Positions 55,901 to 63,690 of a stretch of 64,000 nt of DNA are shown here, piece after piece. Made by a program: the position numbers and the translations under genes. The notes below the pieces were generated by a model. That model had not been told where the DNA came from and made no database searches. It saw only the letters and a program-made list of their open reading frames with translations. Position 1 is the stretch's first letter, and every line of letters starts with the position of its first letter. Source of the stretch: Bradyrhizobium daqingense (lineage in GTDB: Bacteria; Pseudomonadota; Alphaproteobacteria; Rhizobiales; Xanthobacteraceae). The stretch spans positions 1,240,001-1,304,000 of the forward strand of contig NZ_CP088014.1 of NCBI RefSeq assembly GCF_021044685.1, written 5' to 3'.

Positions 55901-56147
55901 GCGGCTACGTCCAATCGTGATGACGTCGGTTGCCTTTATCGCAGGTTGCGTGCCACTGCTGCTGGGTCACGGCGCCGGAAGCGAGGTCCGGGAGGCGATC
56001 GGTGTCACGGTTCTGGCTGGCATGCTGGGCGTTACAGTGTTCGGTCTCTTCCTCACGCCAGTCTTCTATGTGGCGTTGCGCGCGTGGTCGACCGCGCGCG
56101 CGAAGACCGAACGGTCGCTGGGGCAAGTTGTCGTTAAACCCGAATAA
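52977..56147 (+). CDS. RND multidrug efflux permease (AcrB/MexF-like, HAE1)
   Basis: The 1056-residue proton antiporter begins MNISKFFIERPIFAIVLS, the usual HAE1 start, and has the Asp pair in LAIGIVVDDAIVVVENVEHHIA plus QVGLVVLMGLACKNAILIVE and RLRPIVMTSVAFIAGCVPL in the second half. Length and features fit a complete pump. No outer-membrane factor follows, so it must borrow one. Compared with the permease at 14848-17985 it belongs to a different subgroup: HAE1 rather than the shorter type coupled to a small adaptor. Confidence 0.95.
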   Translation: MNISKFFIERPIFAIVLSIVIFLAGVISIPLLPVGEYPEVVPPSVVVRATYPGANPKETAESVATPLEEAINGVEGIMYMKSVAGSDGSLQIVVTFLPSVDPDTAAVRVQNRVSQALSRLPDQVRQYGVTTQKQSPTPLLYVSLYSSDGRYDTLYLRNYLTLNVKDELSRLNGIGHVGLYGAGDYAMRIWLDPNKLSSRNLTASDVLKAIREQNVQVSAGQLGAEPSPKTTDFLVSINVRGRLATEEEFGAIVLKSGEDGQVVRLADVARLELGAGDYTMRVFEGNKTAATAGVFLSPGANALGVADAVYGRLSKLSESFPPGITYKVVWDPTVFVRESIRAVLNTLLEAVFLVILVVILFLQTWRASVIPLIAVPVSVVGTFAFLYLLGFSINTLTLFGLVLAIGIVVDDAIVVVENVEHHIARGLSPHEAAHQAMREVSGPIIAIALVLCAAFVPMAFLSGVTGQFYKQFAVTIAISTVISAVNSLTLSPALAAKLLQRHGAPKDRLARVIEAAFGWLFRPFNRLFQISAGGYQGLVRKSLGRRGVALAVYAGLLAITAVLFQSVPGGFIPAQDKLYLFSGAKLPEGASLARTEAVTRKMDEIARTVEGVDFVNAYAGFNALQFVNTPNITTAYILLKPYGERKRSAAEITAELNAKFAGIKGGFSYALLPPPIQGLGNGSGYSLYLKDRGGLGHGALQDALNVFMAEIARTPGMTHPVSSYQANIPQLEVKVDRVKAKAQGVALSDLFETLQVYLGSSYINDFNKFGRVYRVMAQADASFRQQADDIGNLRTRNARGEMVPISSMVTVVPTYGPDPVVRYNGFPAADVIGDSDPRVLSSAEVIAKITEIARRVLPRGIELEWTDLSYQQVSQSSAAPIVFLLAVILVFLVLASLYESWTLPLAVILIVPMCIFSAMFGVWLTGGDNNIFVQVGLVVLMGLACKNAILIVEFARELELQGKGIIEAALEACHLRLRPIVMTSVAFIAGCVPLLLGHGAGSEVREAIGVTVLAGMLGVTVFGLFLTPVFYVALRAWSTARAKTERSLGQVVVKPE

Positions 56148-56465
56148 ACGTGGCCACTTCGCGGGCGAAGTGTATCTGTATTTTGGTGCTTGTCCGCGGC
56201 TGTTCGAGGTTGAGTGCCGAACGCCTCGCCAGATGCAATTGGCCAAAGCTTTCTGCCGCTATCTTGAGTTGGTTCGCCCGGTTTAGAGCCATAGACGGGA
56301 AGCTGTTCGAGCCCTGGAGACGTATCGGCCAACGACCGACTTCTTCCATAACAACGCATACGCGAATGCGGCCAAATCGATTCAATGAGGTCCGAGGCTC
56401 AGGTCGCATTGCGCGAATTCGGTGATCCGCTGAAATTCAAGCAGCAATTCCCACGAGTAACACAA

Positions 56466-57413
56466 TTACTTCAGCGCATCGTTCAAGAGACGAGCCAATC
56501 GAGCGGCCGCGAGCGCCGCCTGGCTGCGTGCAATGTTGCGAGCGTTGGTTTCATAATCTCGGGTGAGTAGTACGGGATTGGCGCCCAGGCTTACTGGAGC
56601 AGCGTAGGCATACTGCTTAGCCAATTCTGCGCTTTCTTCGATCCATGCCTGAGGGTCTGAAATTTGCGCCATGGCTTCACTCACGGCGGCCCCTGCGAGG
56701 CCATCTCGTTCGTCCGCATCGAACACTGCTCCGGCTACCGAGATATATCCGCAGAACAGGCTATCCCAGTATGCGTGCAGCGCCATTACGTCTCCGTTCG
56801 CGGGGATCACCTGTTCGGTGTTGCCGCCGGCATCACCGTTGGGGATCTGCCGTGTATAGCGCGCGATTCCATGGAGTGGTTGATGGGCGTCCCCGACGAG
56901 GTGGAGGATCCAGACCAAGTCATAAGAGCGAACGTCGTCTGTCGCGCCGGAGCTTGGCGGTAGTGCAGCGATCATCAACTTGAGCTGGGTAACGAGGTCG
57001 ATGGCGTCAGGCGCTGGAAGCGGCGTTCCATCCGGCGAGTAGTTTATGTCCTTGTAGTGCCAATACGCATGCTGATTGCGGTCGCTGTAGCCGATATTCT
57101 GCCCTGCGGCCGGGCCGTCGACCTTGTCTCGTGTGTAATTGTATTCTTTCGTCTTGATATCATCCGCCCAAGTGGCCGCATGCACAAAGGCGTTGCGTTT
57201 CGCGGTACGCTCGTCGGGAGCGCTAGCGGTCCACTTGGCGTAGTCCTTGTTCAATTTTAGGAGGGCATCGACTTTTTCTTTCACCGGCGCGTCCAATTTC
57301 TTGTAAGCCACATAAGCAATCTGCATATGGCCGCCGTCCCACCAGGCAAATGCGCTCGTAGCACAGCATGTCATCACAAGAGCCAAAGCCACTTTCGGCA
57401 GGTTAGCGCGCAT
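56466..57413 (-). CDS. Exported S1/P1-type zinc nuclease
   Basis: The 315-residue protein has a signal peptide cleaved before WWDGGHMQIAY, so the mature N-terminal Trp and His-6 are positioned as in nuclease P1. Other trinuclear zinc ligands are visible: Asp in WADDIK, His in YWHYKDI, the H..D..H set in LHLVGDAHQPLHGI and His/Asp in LHAYWDSLF. It should degrade single-stranded nucleic acids in the periplasm or outside, releasing 5'-nucleotides. Codon use is less G+C-rich than the core genes on the left. The 318 bases between it and the RND permease show no gene. Confidence 0.93.
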   Translation of the reverse strand: MRANLPKVALALVMTCCATSAFAWWDGGHMQIAYVAYKKLDAPVKEKVDALLKLNKDYAKWTASAPDERTAKRNAFVHAATWADDIKTKEYNYTRDKVDGPAAGQNIGYSDRNQHAYWHYKDINYSPDGTPLPAPDAIDLVTQLKLMIAALPPSSGATDDVRSYDLVWILHLVGDAHQPLHGIARYTRQIPNGDAGGNTEQVIPANGDVMALHAYWDSLFCGYISVAGAVFDADERDGLAGAAVSEAMAQISDPQAWIEESAELAKQYAYAAPVSLGANPVLLTRDYETNARNIARSQAALAAARLARLLNDALK

Positions 57414-57624
57414 GTTCGATCCTCGCTGGCGGAGTTTCGGGAAGGCCGCGGGTTCAACTTACTCGCGAACAATCGCACTTTTTATGAAACACCCCACAAT
57501 CAATATGAAGGCCCTTCGGGGGCCCGCTGTCGTCTATCACCATTGTTCCCCGCGCCGCTTGCTAGGAACAAGGCGCTCAGGTTCTAATTAAATCGGCGAA
57601 TTGAGTAGCGTGGAGTAGTTGACG

Positions 57625-57858
57625 ATGACCGCCGAGCAGCAGGTACTGGAAGCAGTCGCGCGAGCCCAAACCATTCTGGCGGACTATGTAGAACCAGGAG
57701 AGCGTGACTGCGTGAGCACGATCAACGCACTTCTGGACGTTCTCGATCGAGATCAGGTTGTCGTTGCCGTCGAGGAACTTAAGCGGCGCGGCGAGGCCGT
57801 CGCCGATCTCCGCCGCCATCTCGATCAAGGTATCCCCCGCTGGGGTTCTCCGCCTTAG
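57625..57858 (+). CDS. Small protein of unknown function (77 aa)
   Basis: ATG 57625 follows GGAG (57612) at 9 bases and gives MTAEQQVLEAVARAQTILAD. The protein is predicted to be almost all helix, acidic in the first half, with INALLDVLDRDQVVVAVEEL. No recognised family. Codon pattern is coding-like. Confidence 0.55.
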   Translation: MTAEQQVLEAVARAQTILADYVEPGERDCVSTINALLDVLDRDQVVVAVEELKRRGEAVADLRRHLDQGIPRWGSPP

Positions 57859-57993
57859 GAATTCAGTAGAGCCGGACCTGCCCCCAATGCCGCCAGAGCG
57901 ACGGCCTCAAGATCCCGGCATTAACGGCAGTGACATGAGCTTTGAAGGAACCATGTCGACACGAGAGAGCATGTCGGCGAATATCCCGACACG

Positions 57994-58113
57994 ATGCCTC
58001 AAGTCATTGAAGTAACAGATGCCGAAGGGCGAAAGGCGGCCTACGTGCCGCTTCGCCGGGACGGTGAGGTCGTGGACAGCGCCGCCGTGGCGCCGAAACT
58101 GAAAAGCTGCTGA
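57994..58113 (+). CDS. Very small possible protein (39 aa)
   Basis: The frame MPQVIEVTDAEGRKAAYVPL runs to TGA 58113. It is short and no clear ribosome-binding site is seen, so this is a weak call. It lies between a small helical-protein gene and the convergent FAN1-like gene. Confidence 0.25.
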   Translation: MPQVIEVTDAEGRKAAYVPLRRDGEVVDSAAVAPKLKSC

Positions 58114-58144
58114 GCACCAGAGTTCTTAGGGGGTCTTGAAGATC

Positions 58145-60304
58145 CTAAGCAGCGGCCGCACTCGGCAGCGCTTCACCAACGCGCTTTTCGTTTATTAAGT
58201 TCAGCAGGTGCGCCGAAGCTCGCGCATCGCATAGAGCTCGATGGTGGTTCTTGAGTTCTATGCCGTAGGTCTCGCAAAGTTTCCCAAGTCCGTAGGACTT
58301 GTGGCCCGGATAGCGCCGCCGCATTCCGGCGCACGTGCAGAGCTTCGGGAATCTGAACCGCCGGCCAATCCGCTCGAACTCGTAGGCTATGAAACCGTAG
58401 TCGAAGCTAACGTTGTGAGCGACGAAAATGCCGTCTGCCATGAACTCCATGAATGCATCCGCAACTTCCGAGAACAAAGGCGCCTCGCGAACCATTTCGT
58501 TCGTGATGCCGGTCAGCTGAACGATCTTTGCCGGTATGGAGCGCTGCGGATTGATGAGAGAATGCCATTCGTCGACGACGCTGTGATTGCGTACCTTCAC
58601 CGCACCGATCTCGGTGATGCGATCGCCATTCGACCAGGAACCGGTCGTCTCGATGTCGACCACCACGTAATCCTGCTCGGGGTCGAAACGATAATCCACC
58701 CGACCGATCTCAGCCATGATACCGGCCGAATCTAGCTGGCGGAGGCGGGTCAGCTGATTACGACGGATCACATCACCCTCGGCCTTAACCTCCATGAACG
58801 ATACTTTCCCACCCTGCACCAACATCAGGTCGGGGAACCCGTCCCGCATCCCCCGGAAATCGTCGCACATGCTGCCGATGATGCTGGCCATGCCGGCCGG
58901 ATTGGATCCTTCGAGCAGCGCGCGGAGCGCCTCAACTTGCACATGATCCCAGCTGAAGATTCCGTTCGGACGCCCCCACTTGGCAGCGACGGTGCGGAGA
59001 ATTAGCGGAAGGCAAGTTCCGGACGCGATGGACGCCAGCTTCCCATCGATTGTCGCGGCGAAAAGTCGATGGAAACTGCGATCCTTGAGGCAGTGGGGTA
59101 GCCAATCGAACCCGCTAGGCATCCGGGTGTTCTCGAAGAGCTCGTCCCAAAAAAGCAGGCCGAACAGAGTGTGCCACAGCACATTCTCAGCGAAGAAAAC
59201 CTGGGTGCCCTCGCGCCGCAGAACGCCGGCGACGCCGGCTTCAGGATTGCCGCGATGGGTGTCGTCGACGGTGATCGTGCGGCCGGACCGCAGCAATTCG
59301 GTATAGAGGCCTGTTCGCCGCCCGCCGAACTTGCGGGCGTAGAAGTCCGTGGCGAATAGATGCTCTCCATCGCTGGCGGGATCATCGATCATCCGCTGCA
59401 GCAGTTCCTCGGCTTCGATCCGATCCCCGGTATTGTAAAGTAGGCGAGCCAGGCGCTCGTTGCAGTCGGGCGATGACCCCGCCCGGTAGAGCTGACGGGC
59501 AAGATCGCTCTCGCCCGCCTTTTCAAAGAAAAGTCCCGTCTGATACGCAGCTCGATTGCGTAGATCGCCGGCGTACTGGGTCGTGCAGGCGGGCCCGGAG
59601 AGCACGTCGATGGCAGCCCGCCTATGGGCGAGTTCTGATCCCTCTTCCAAGCTGTCGAGAACTTGGCTGTAGTGGAACGAGGCAAGCGCTTCCTCGGCAT
59701 CGGTAAAGCGTGCGCTGAACGAGGTCTCGCGGTTTGTACGGAGGATTCCCAAGTCGCGCAGCGCGAAATTCTTGAGGTTGACCTCGGTCTTACCGAAATA
59801 CAGGTAGAGCAGGAACTCGATCGGCCGCGTCCCATCCAACGCGATGAAATTACGGGCGCCACAGTGCTGCGCGGCAATCGAAAAGGGGATGCTCTCTAGA
59901 TAATAGTCGATGAACTTCGGCTTCGACCATGACTTGCGGAGGTCTCCTCGACCGGCACCTTGCGCTCCGGTGATGAGGACGTCCTTCGGCAGGCAGGATA
60001 CGAAGGCCGCATAGTCGGCCTCACAGAGCGCGCGGGCGTGACCGGCCGCTGTCAGATCGAATATTGCTCGCTCGACGTCATCGATCTCAGGGTAGTTGAA
60101 TAGGGAGCAATTGAATATTGCACCACGCCGGTTGATCATCCGGACCAACAGACATCGGGCATCTCTCGAGAGGTGCTCGAAACACGCTATGAACGTGTGA
60201 TGATCGGGGCCGAGAACGGGCTTGTACATCCGCTGCACGAAACCGAGCATTTCGGCGAAGTGGTCGAGATAATAGTAGACAGGCAATTGCGGCAGTTTAG
60301 CCAA
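58145..60304 (-). CDS. FAN1-like VRR-NUC nuclease fused to a DEDDh 3'-5' exonuclease
   Basis: The 719-residue protein begins LPVYYYLDHFAEMLGFVQ, like the N-terminus of bacterial FAN1-type nucleases, then a mostly helical middle (about 60-430) and a VRR-NUC nuclease domain (about 440-535) with catalytic residues in GFPDLMLVQGGKVSFMEVKA. The C-terminus (about 545-705) is a DnaQ-type exonuclease with all DEDDh elements: VVVDIETTGSWSNGD, FVAHNVSFDYGF and HHRALCDARASAHLL. FAN1 enzymes process branched DNA at interstrand crosslinks. The added exonuclease would let one protein cut and then trim. The next gene upstream encodes an SRAP protein that shields abasic sites, so this may be a small DNA-damage module. 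Confidence 0.85.
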   Translation of the reverse strand: MAKLPQLPVYYYLDHFAEMLGFVQRMYKPVLGPDHHTFIACFEHLSRDARCLLVRMINRRGAIFNCSLFNYPEIDDVERAIFDLTAAGHARALCEADYAAFVSCLPKDVLITGAQGAGRGDLRKSWSKPKFIDYYLESIPFSIAAQHCGARNFIALDGTRPIEFLLYLYFGKTEVNLKNFALRDLGILRTNRETSFSARFTDAEEALASFHYSQVLDSLEEGSELAHRRAAIDVLSGPACTTQYAGDLRNRAAYQTGLFFEKAGESDLARQLYRAGSSPDCNERLARLLYNTGDRIEAEELLQRMIDDPASDGEHLFATDFYARKFGGRRTGLYTELLRSGRTITVDDTHRGNPEAGVAGVLRREGTQVFFAENVLWHTLFGLLFWDELFENTRMPSGFDWLPHCLKDRSFHRLFAATIDGKLASIASGTCLPLILRTVAAKWGRPNGIFSWDHVQVEALRALLEGSNPAGMASIIGSMCDDFRGMRDGFPDLMLVQGGKVSFMEVKAEGDVIRRNQLTRLRQLDSAGIMAEIGRVDYRFDPEQDYVVVDIETTGSWSNGDRITEIGAVKVRNHSVVDEWHSLINPQRSIPAKIVQLTGITNEMVREAPLFSEVADAFMEFMADGIFVAHNVSFDYGFIAYEFERIGRRFRFPKLCTCAGMRRRYPGHKSYGLGKLCETYGIELKNHHRALCDARASAHLLNLINEKRVGEALPSAAAA

Positions 60305-60436
60305 GCGGACCTTCGCGGCGTGGATTCTGTTCTAGTTTTGTTCGAACGTCGCATCGATGTCAAGCGGACCGATGGACAAGCGATGCAAGATCCCCCTTTG
60401 CCCCATGGTCGCTCGCTCGGCCTGGTCGCTGAAGGT

Positions 60437-61159
60437 TCACGCCATCGGCGCAGGATCTTCCTTCACACCGCGCGCGACGATCCGCAGCGCTCCGTCCGGA
60501 AGTGGGCGCTGTAACTTCAGCGCCTCTGCGGTAGGTGCCGTCATCCAGGTTTCGACCTCTTCTGGTGCGGTGAGAATCACGGGCATCGCTTTCGGATGGA
60601 TGGCACCTACTTCGGCGTTGGCTTCCGTCGTTAGGAACGCAAACAAATCGTTGGTGGTCTCACCTTCCTTGACCTTCCGGACCGACGTCCAGTTGGTCCA
60701 AAGCCCAGCAAAGCACACAAGGGGCCGACTCTCATTTAGCGCAAACCAGATGTCCCCACCTTCAGCCTTGTTGAACTCGCTAAAGCTATTGAACGGGACC
60801 ACGCATCGGTGCTCCGGACCGAGCCACCGCGTCCAATGCTTTGACGTCACATTGCGGATGTTGGTCGTTCCAGAATCCGGCTCCATCCGGAGCAGCTCCT
60901 TGAAGTCGACCGTTTTGCCCTTGGCTTGCAGCTTCTCGGCGCGCTTCTTGGTAGCGTCCATTAGGGCTTTCGACGACGAAGGCATGCCCCAGCGCGCGGT
61001 AGCGAGCTCTCGACCGCCGGCGCCAGTGCGGACAATGGGAGCTTCGTAGTCCGGGAAAACGCCGGGCATCGGCGCAAGATTACCGACGTAGCGATTGACC
61101 ATCCGGAACAGCTCGCTAATCGCCGCCTGACTCGTGGTGATGCTGTAGAGATTGCACAT
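60437..61159 (-). CDS. SRAP-family (YedK/HMCES-like) abasic-site protein
   Basis: The 240-residue product starts MCNLYSITTS, so the catalytic Cys becomes residue 1 after Met removal. Other SRAP motifs are ARWGMPSS, TNIRNVTSKHWTRWLG, VPFNSFSEF (active-site Glu) and IHPKAMPVIL (His). The protein forms a stable link to abasic sites in single-stranded DNA and so guards replication forks. Its ATG overlaps the stop of the upstream gene by one base (TGATG). The start is fixed by Cys-2; an upstream open frame is ignored. Confidence 0.93.
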   Translation of the reverse strand: MCNLYSITTSQAAISELFRMVNRYVGNLAPMPGVFPDYEAPIVRTGAGGRELATARWGMPSSSKALMDATKKRAEKLQAKGKTVDFKELLRMEPDSGTTNIRNVTSKHWTRWLGPEHRCVVPFNSFSEFNKAEGGDIWFALNESRPLVCFAGLWTNWTSVRKVKEGETTNDLFAFLTTEANAEVGAIHPKAMPVILTAPEEVETWMTAPTAEALKLQRPLPDGALRIVARGVKEDPAPMA

Positions 61160-61638
61160 CAGGAAGCTCTCTTTGCGCGGCGCGAGGGGCCGACGGGTTT
61201 TAAACCGTCGGTCGGTCGTAGGCAGACAAGGTTGGGGCGGCGCTTCCTGCCGAGGGTGCGCTGGCAGGGGCTGCAATAGAGAAAGTTCCGCATCAATGCG
61301 ACCTGCCGATCGCGCGGCTGCACGACTAGTGCGAGGTCGATCATCTCGGTGTGCTTGCAGTGTTCGCAGCGTACCTCGAGGAGAGAAAATCCGCCGGCGA
61401 TCGCTGCGGCAATCGTAGGGGAAGCGTGATCGAGTTCGCCGATGAACAGGGCCGTGTTCCACGCTGCGCAGTCGAGGGCATAGGCCTTGGCGCGGGCGGC
61501 GTCCGCGACCGCGTGAGCCGCAGCCGCTTGCTCCAAAAGGTTGGCAAAGCTGACCTCCGCCTTGTGGATCTCGCGAGCGAAGTGCTTGCGATCGCCGCCG
61601 GACATTGACGGCGGCCTGATAATGCGGGCTGCGGACAT
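61159..61638 (-). CDS. Protein of unknown function with zinc-type Cys pairs
   Basis: From 61638 the product has 159 residues (148 if started at ATG 61605, MSGGDRKHFAREIHKAEVSF). It has a helical alanine-rich first half and then CEHCKH and CSPCQRTLG, a probable zinc ribbon. Translational coupling to the SRAP gene (shared TGATG) points to a common function, perhaps nucleic acid binding. Family not recognised. Confidence 0.7.
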   Translation of the reverse strand: MSAARIIRPPSMSGGDRKHFAREIHKAEVSFANLLEQAAAAHAVADAARAKAYALDCAAWNTALFIGELDHASPTIAAAIAGGFSLLEVRCEHCKHTEMIDLALVVQPRDRQVALMRNFLYCSPCQRTLGRKRRPNLVCLRPTDGLKPVGPSRRAKRAS

Positions 61639-61916
61639 TGGACGCTTCTAACTCTTCACCCCGTGGGTTGTCCCGTCCCGCATACGCGAGAATTCCCCGG
61701 TTTGGCGATTCGCTTCCATGATCATCGCGGCAGCTTAGAGGTAGCTCTGGCCTTAGGGCTAGCCGCTGGGGGTTGGGCCCCGTCTAAGCTAGATCACAAC
61801 AGATAGGTCAATGGAAACTAAGTCGAAAAAATTTTGTTTTACCGAAATTTTGCTTGCTCCGTCGGGCAAAACAGTGGTTCATAAGACGCTGGCTCAAACC
61901 ACGAGGACCAGTGCCA

Positions 61917-62141
61917 ATGACGGATCGAACGGAAGATGCGGGTGAGCTGTCAAAGATTGCGAAGCTTAATGGAGACTTCAGGAGGAACTACGGCAGGCTG
62001 CTGGGCGCTTTCCTGTATCTCCGATCGATCAGCGCCGTTCGAGGCCGCTCCTTCTTTTGGGCTGGATTGTTTTCGATCGCCTGCTCGGCCCTGACGGCAT
62101 GGCTTGGGAAGCACGGTTTCGCTTGGCTAATCGCCGAGTAA
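61917..62141 (+). CDS. Possible small membrane protein (74 aa)
   Basis: ATG 61917 follows ACGAGGA and gives MTDRTEDAGELSKIAKLNGD; the C-terminal half has one hydrophobic helix (FFWAGLFSIACSALTAWLG). The last 113 bases overlap the convergent recombinase gene, which lowers confidence. Confidence 0.35.
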   Translation: MTDRTEDAGELSKIAKLNGDFRRNYGRLLGAFLYLRSISAVRGRSFFWAGLFSIACSALTAWLGKHGFAWLIAE

Positions 62142-63690
62142 TCGCTCGAACCAGCCCATCGGCTGTTTTGAAGCAGCTGATGTCGCGCTTCTCCCGGGCT
62201 TTCTCAGAAAAGCGAATGGTTCGCTTAACGCTGCCGTCGGTCGCCAGCAAGACGTAGTCGAGCACATCCTTGTTGTGCTCAGACAGTCTGATCGCGGCGA
62301 TCCATCCAGCAGGCACATGCGCATCGCACTGGATGGTCCAATGTGGAGAGTGAGAAGGATCTTTTCTAGGAGTCCATCGCGCCGCCCTGACGGAAACGCA
62401 GATGTTGCCGTTCACCAGCAGTGAATCCGTCCAACCGCCGCTGCTCGTCCGCCCGCCAGACCTGCGAATGGCGGCTGCGATGCGAGAAGCAAGCTCGGTT
62501 TTTTGCTCTGACCAAAGCGGACGCGAATCCAAGAACTCATAATTTCGCTTCGGGGTGTAGCCGACGAGCCTGTAAAGGTTGCGCATGCTGCCGAAGTGCG
62601 TTTGACACGTAGCCACACTTGGCAGGCCAGGTGTCCGATCTATGATGCCAATGCTCAGCTTTCCCTCTTTGAGCAACACTTTTTGGAGGCGAACGAGCAT
62701 CTCCTCCTCCGTCAAATCAACGCGGCGCTCACTGATGAACTTGGCGACCCTCGTGAAGACTTCGCGGTCGACTATCGATTCAAGACATCCCTCGGCCCTG
62801 ATCCATTGTTCGGGAGGATTGTACGTGTGGGTTTGCCGCAGCTTGTATGAACGCCGGTTGAAAATCAGGTTCCCGATGTAGGTCTCGTCTCGCAGGATCG
62901 CGCCGACCATTACCCGCGTCCATTGCTTTCCGGATTGGCTTGGCGCTTCCTTCTTGTTGAGCTCCCACGCGACAACTGTTTCGCTCTTTACCTCCAGAAA
63001 ACGCCTGAATATCCACCTGACGACAGCCACTTCTTTCGGATCGCCAGGGCGCACCCGGACATGATCGGAGCTGAGATATTTGCGGTCTCCCTTCTTCAGG
63101 ATCCCCTTTGAATTTTCCTTCTCGTCGACGAGCTCTCGGACTAAGCCATAACCAACCTTGCCACAGGGCTTGTAGCCGAGGCGAGCAAAGCGGCATTGGC
63201 CGGCGTAGACCTTCGTAGATAGCTCTCGACTGTACTCGGCGGCCATGACGCGTTTTATGTTCTTGACGATGCTGGCAAGCATACTGCCGTCGTTGTCAAA
63301 CTGCTCGGCACAGTACGTCACCCTGATGCCACCTTGCTTGCAGACGAATTCGTAATGCGCGCTTTCGTCGGCATCCTGGAAACGGCCCCAGCGGCTCACA
63401 TCATAGACGAGCACGTGGCCAAAGTCGGCATTGCCGGCCTTTACGTCGTCGAGGAGTTGAATGAGGCCAGCCCGATTCTTGATAAGAAGACCACTCTCTC
63501 CCTCGTCTCGATATGTTCGAACGATCGTCAGATTGTGAGCGTGGGCATAGGCTGCGATTGCCGCAGCTTGGTTTTGAATTGAGTATTGTTGCCGTTCAGT
63601 GGACATGCGAACGTATTGGGCAGCTCGAGACATCCTTCGAGCCGCTGGTAAAGATGATTTGCGAACAACGAGCTCGGTGCCCATCGACAT
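62029..63690 (-). CDS. Large serine recombinase
   Basis: The 553-residue protein has the resolvase catalytic domain (about 20-165): nucleophile Ser in AAQYVRMSTERQQYSIQNQ, then YDVSRWGRF with the Arg of the active site, and ISRELSTKVYAG-like AEYSRELSTKVYAGQ. The recombinase DNA-binding domain follows (about 190-310, with WTRVMVGAILRDETYIGNLI). The C-terminal 220 residues lack the Cys pairs of the usual zinc ribbon. It would integrate or excise DNA by paired double-strand cuts. The start may be ATG 63690 or ATG 63684, the latter with better spacing from AGGA. It is the clearest mobile-element gene of the right-hand region. Confidence 0.9.
   Translation of the reverse strand: MSMGTELVVRKSSLPAARRMSRAAQYVRMSTERQQYSIQNQAAAIAAYAHAHNLTIVRTYRDEGESGLLIKNRAGLIQLLDDVKAGNADFGHVLVYDVSRWGRFQDADESAHYEFVCKQGGIRVTYCAEQFDNDGSMLASIVKNIKRVMAAEYSRELSTKVYAGQCRFARLGYKPCGKVGYGLVRELVDEKENSKGILKKGDRKYLSSDHVRVRPGDPKEVAVVRWIFRRFLEVKSETVVAWELNKKEAPSQSGKQWTRVMVGAILRDETYIGNLIFNRRSYKLRQTHTYNPPEQWIRAEGCLESIVDREVFTRVAKFISERRVDLTEEEMLVRLQKVLLKEGKLSIGIIDRTPGLPSVATCQTHFGSMRNLYRLVGYTPKRNYEFLDSRPLWSEQKTELASRIAAAIRRSGGRTSSGGWTDSLLVNGNICVSVRAARWTPRKDPSHSPHWTIQCDAHVPAGWIAAIRLSEHNKDVLDYVLLATDGSVKRTIRFSEKAREKRDISCFKTADGLVRAITRRLAKRNRASQAMPSGPSRRSKTIQPKRRSGLERR

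Noticed and set aside
56148..56465. Possible short genes between the RND permease and the S1/P1 nuclease
   Set aside because: The open frames are short, overlap each other on both strands and lack start signals; the gap is treated as non-coding.
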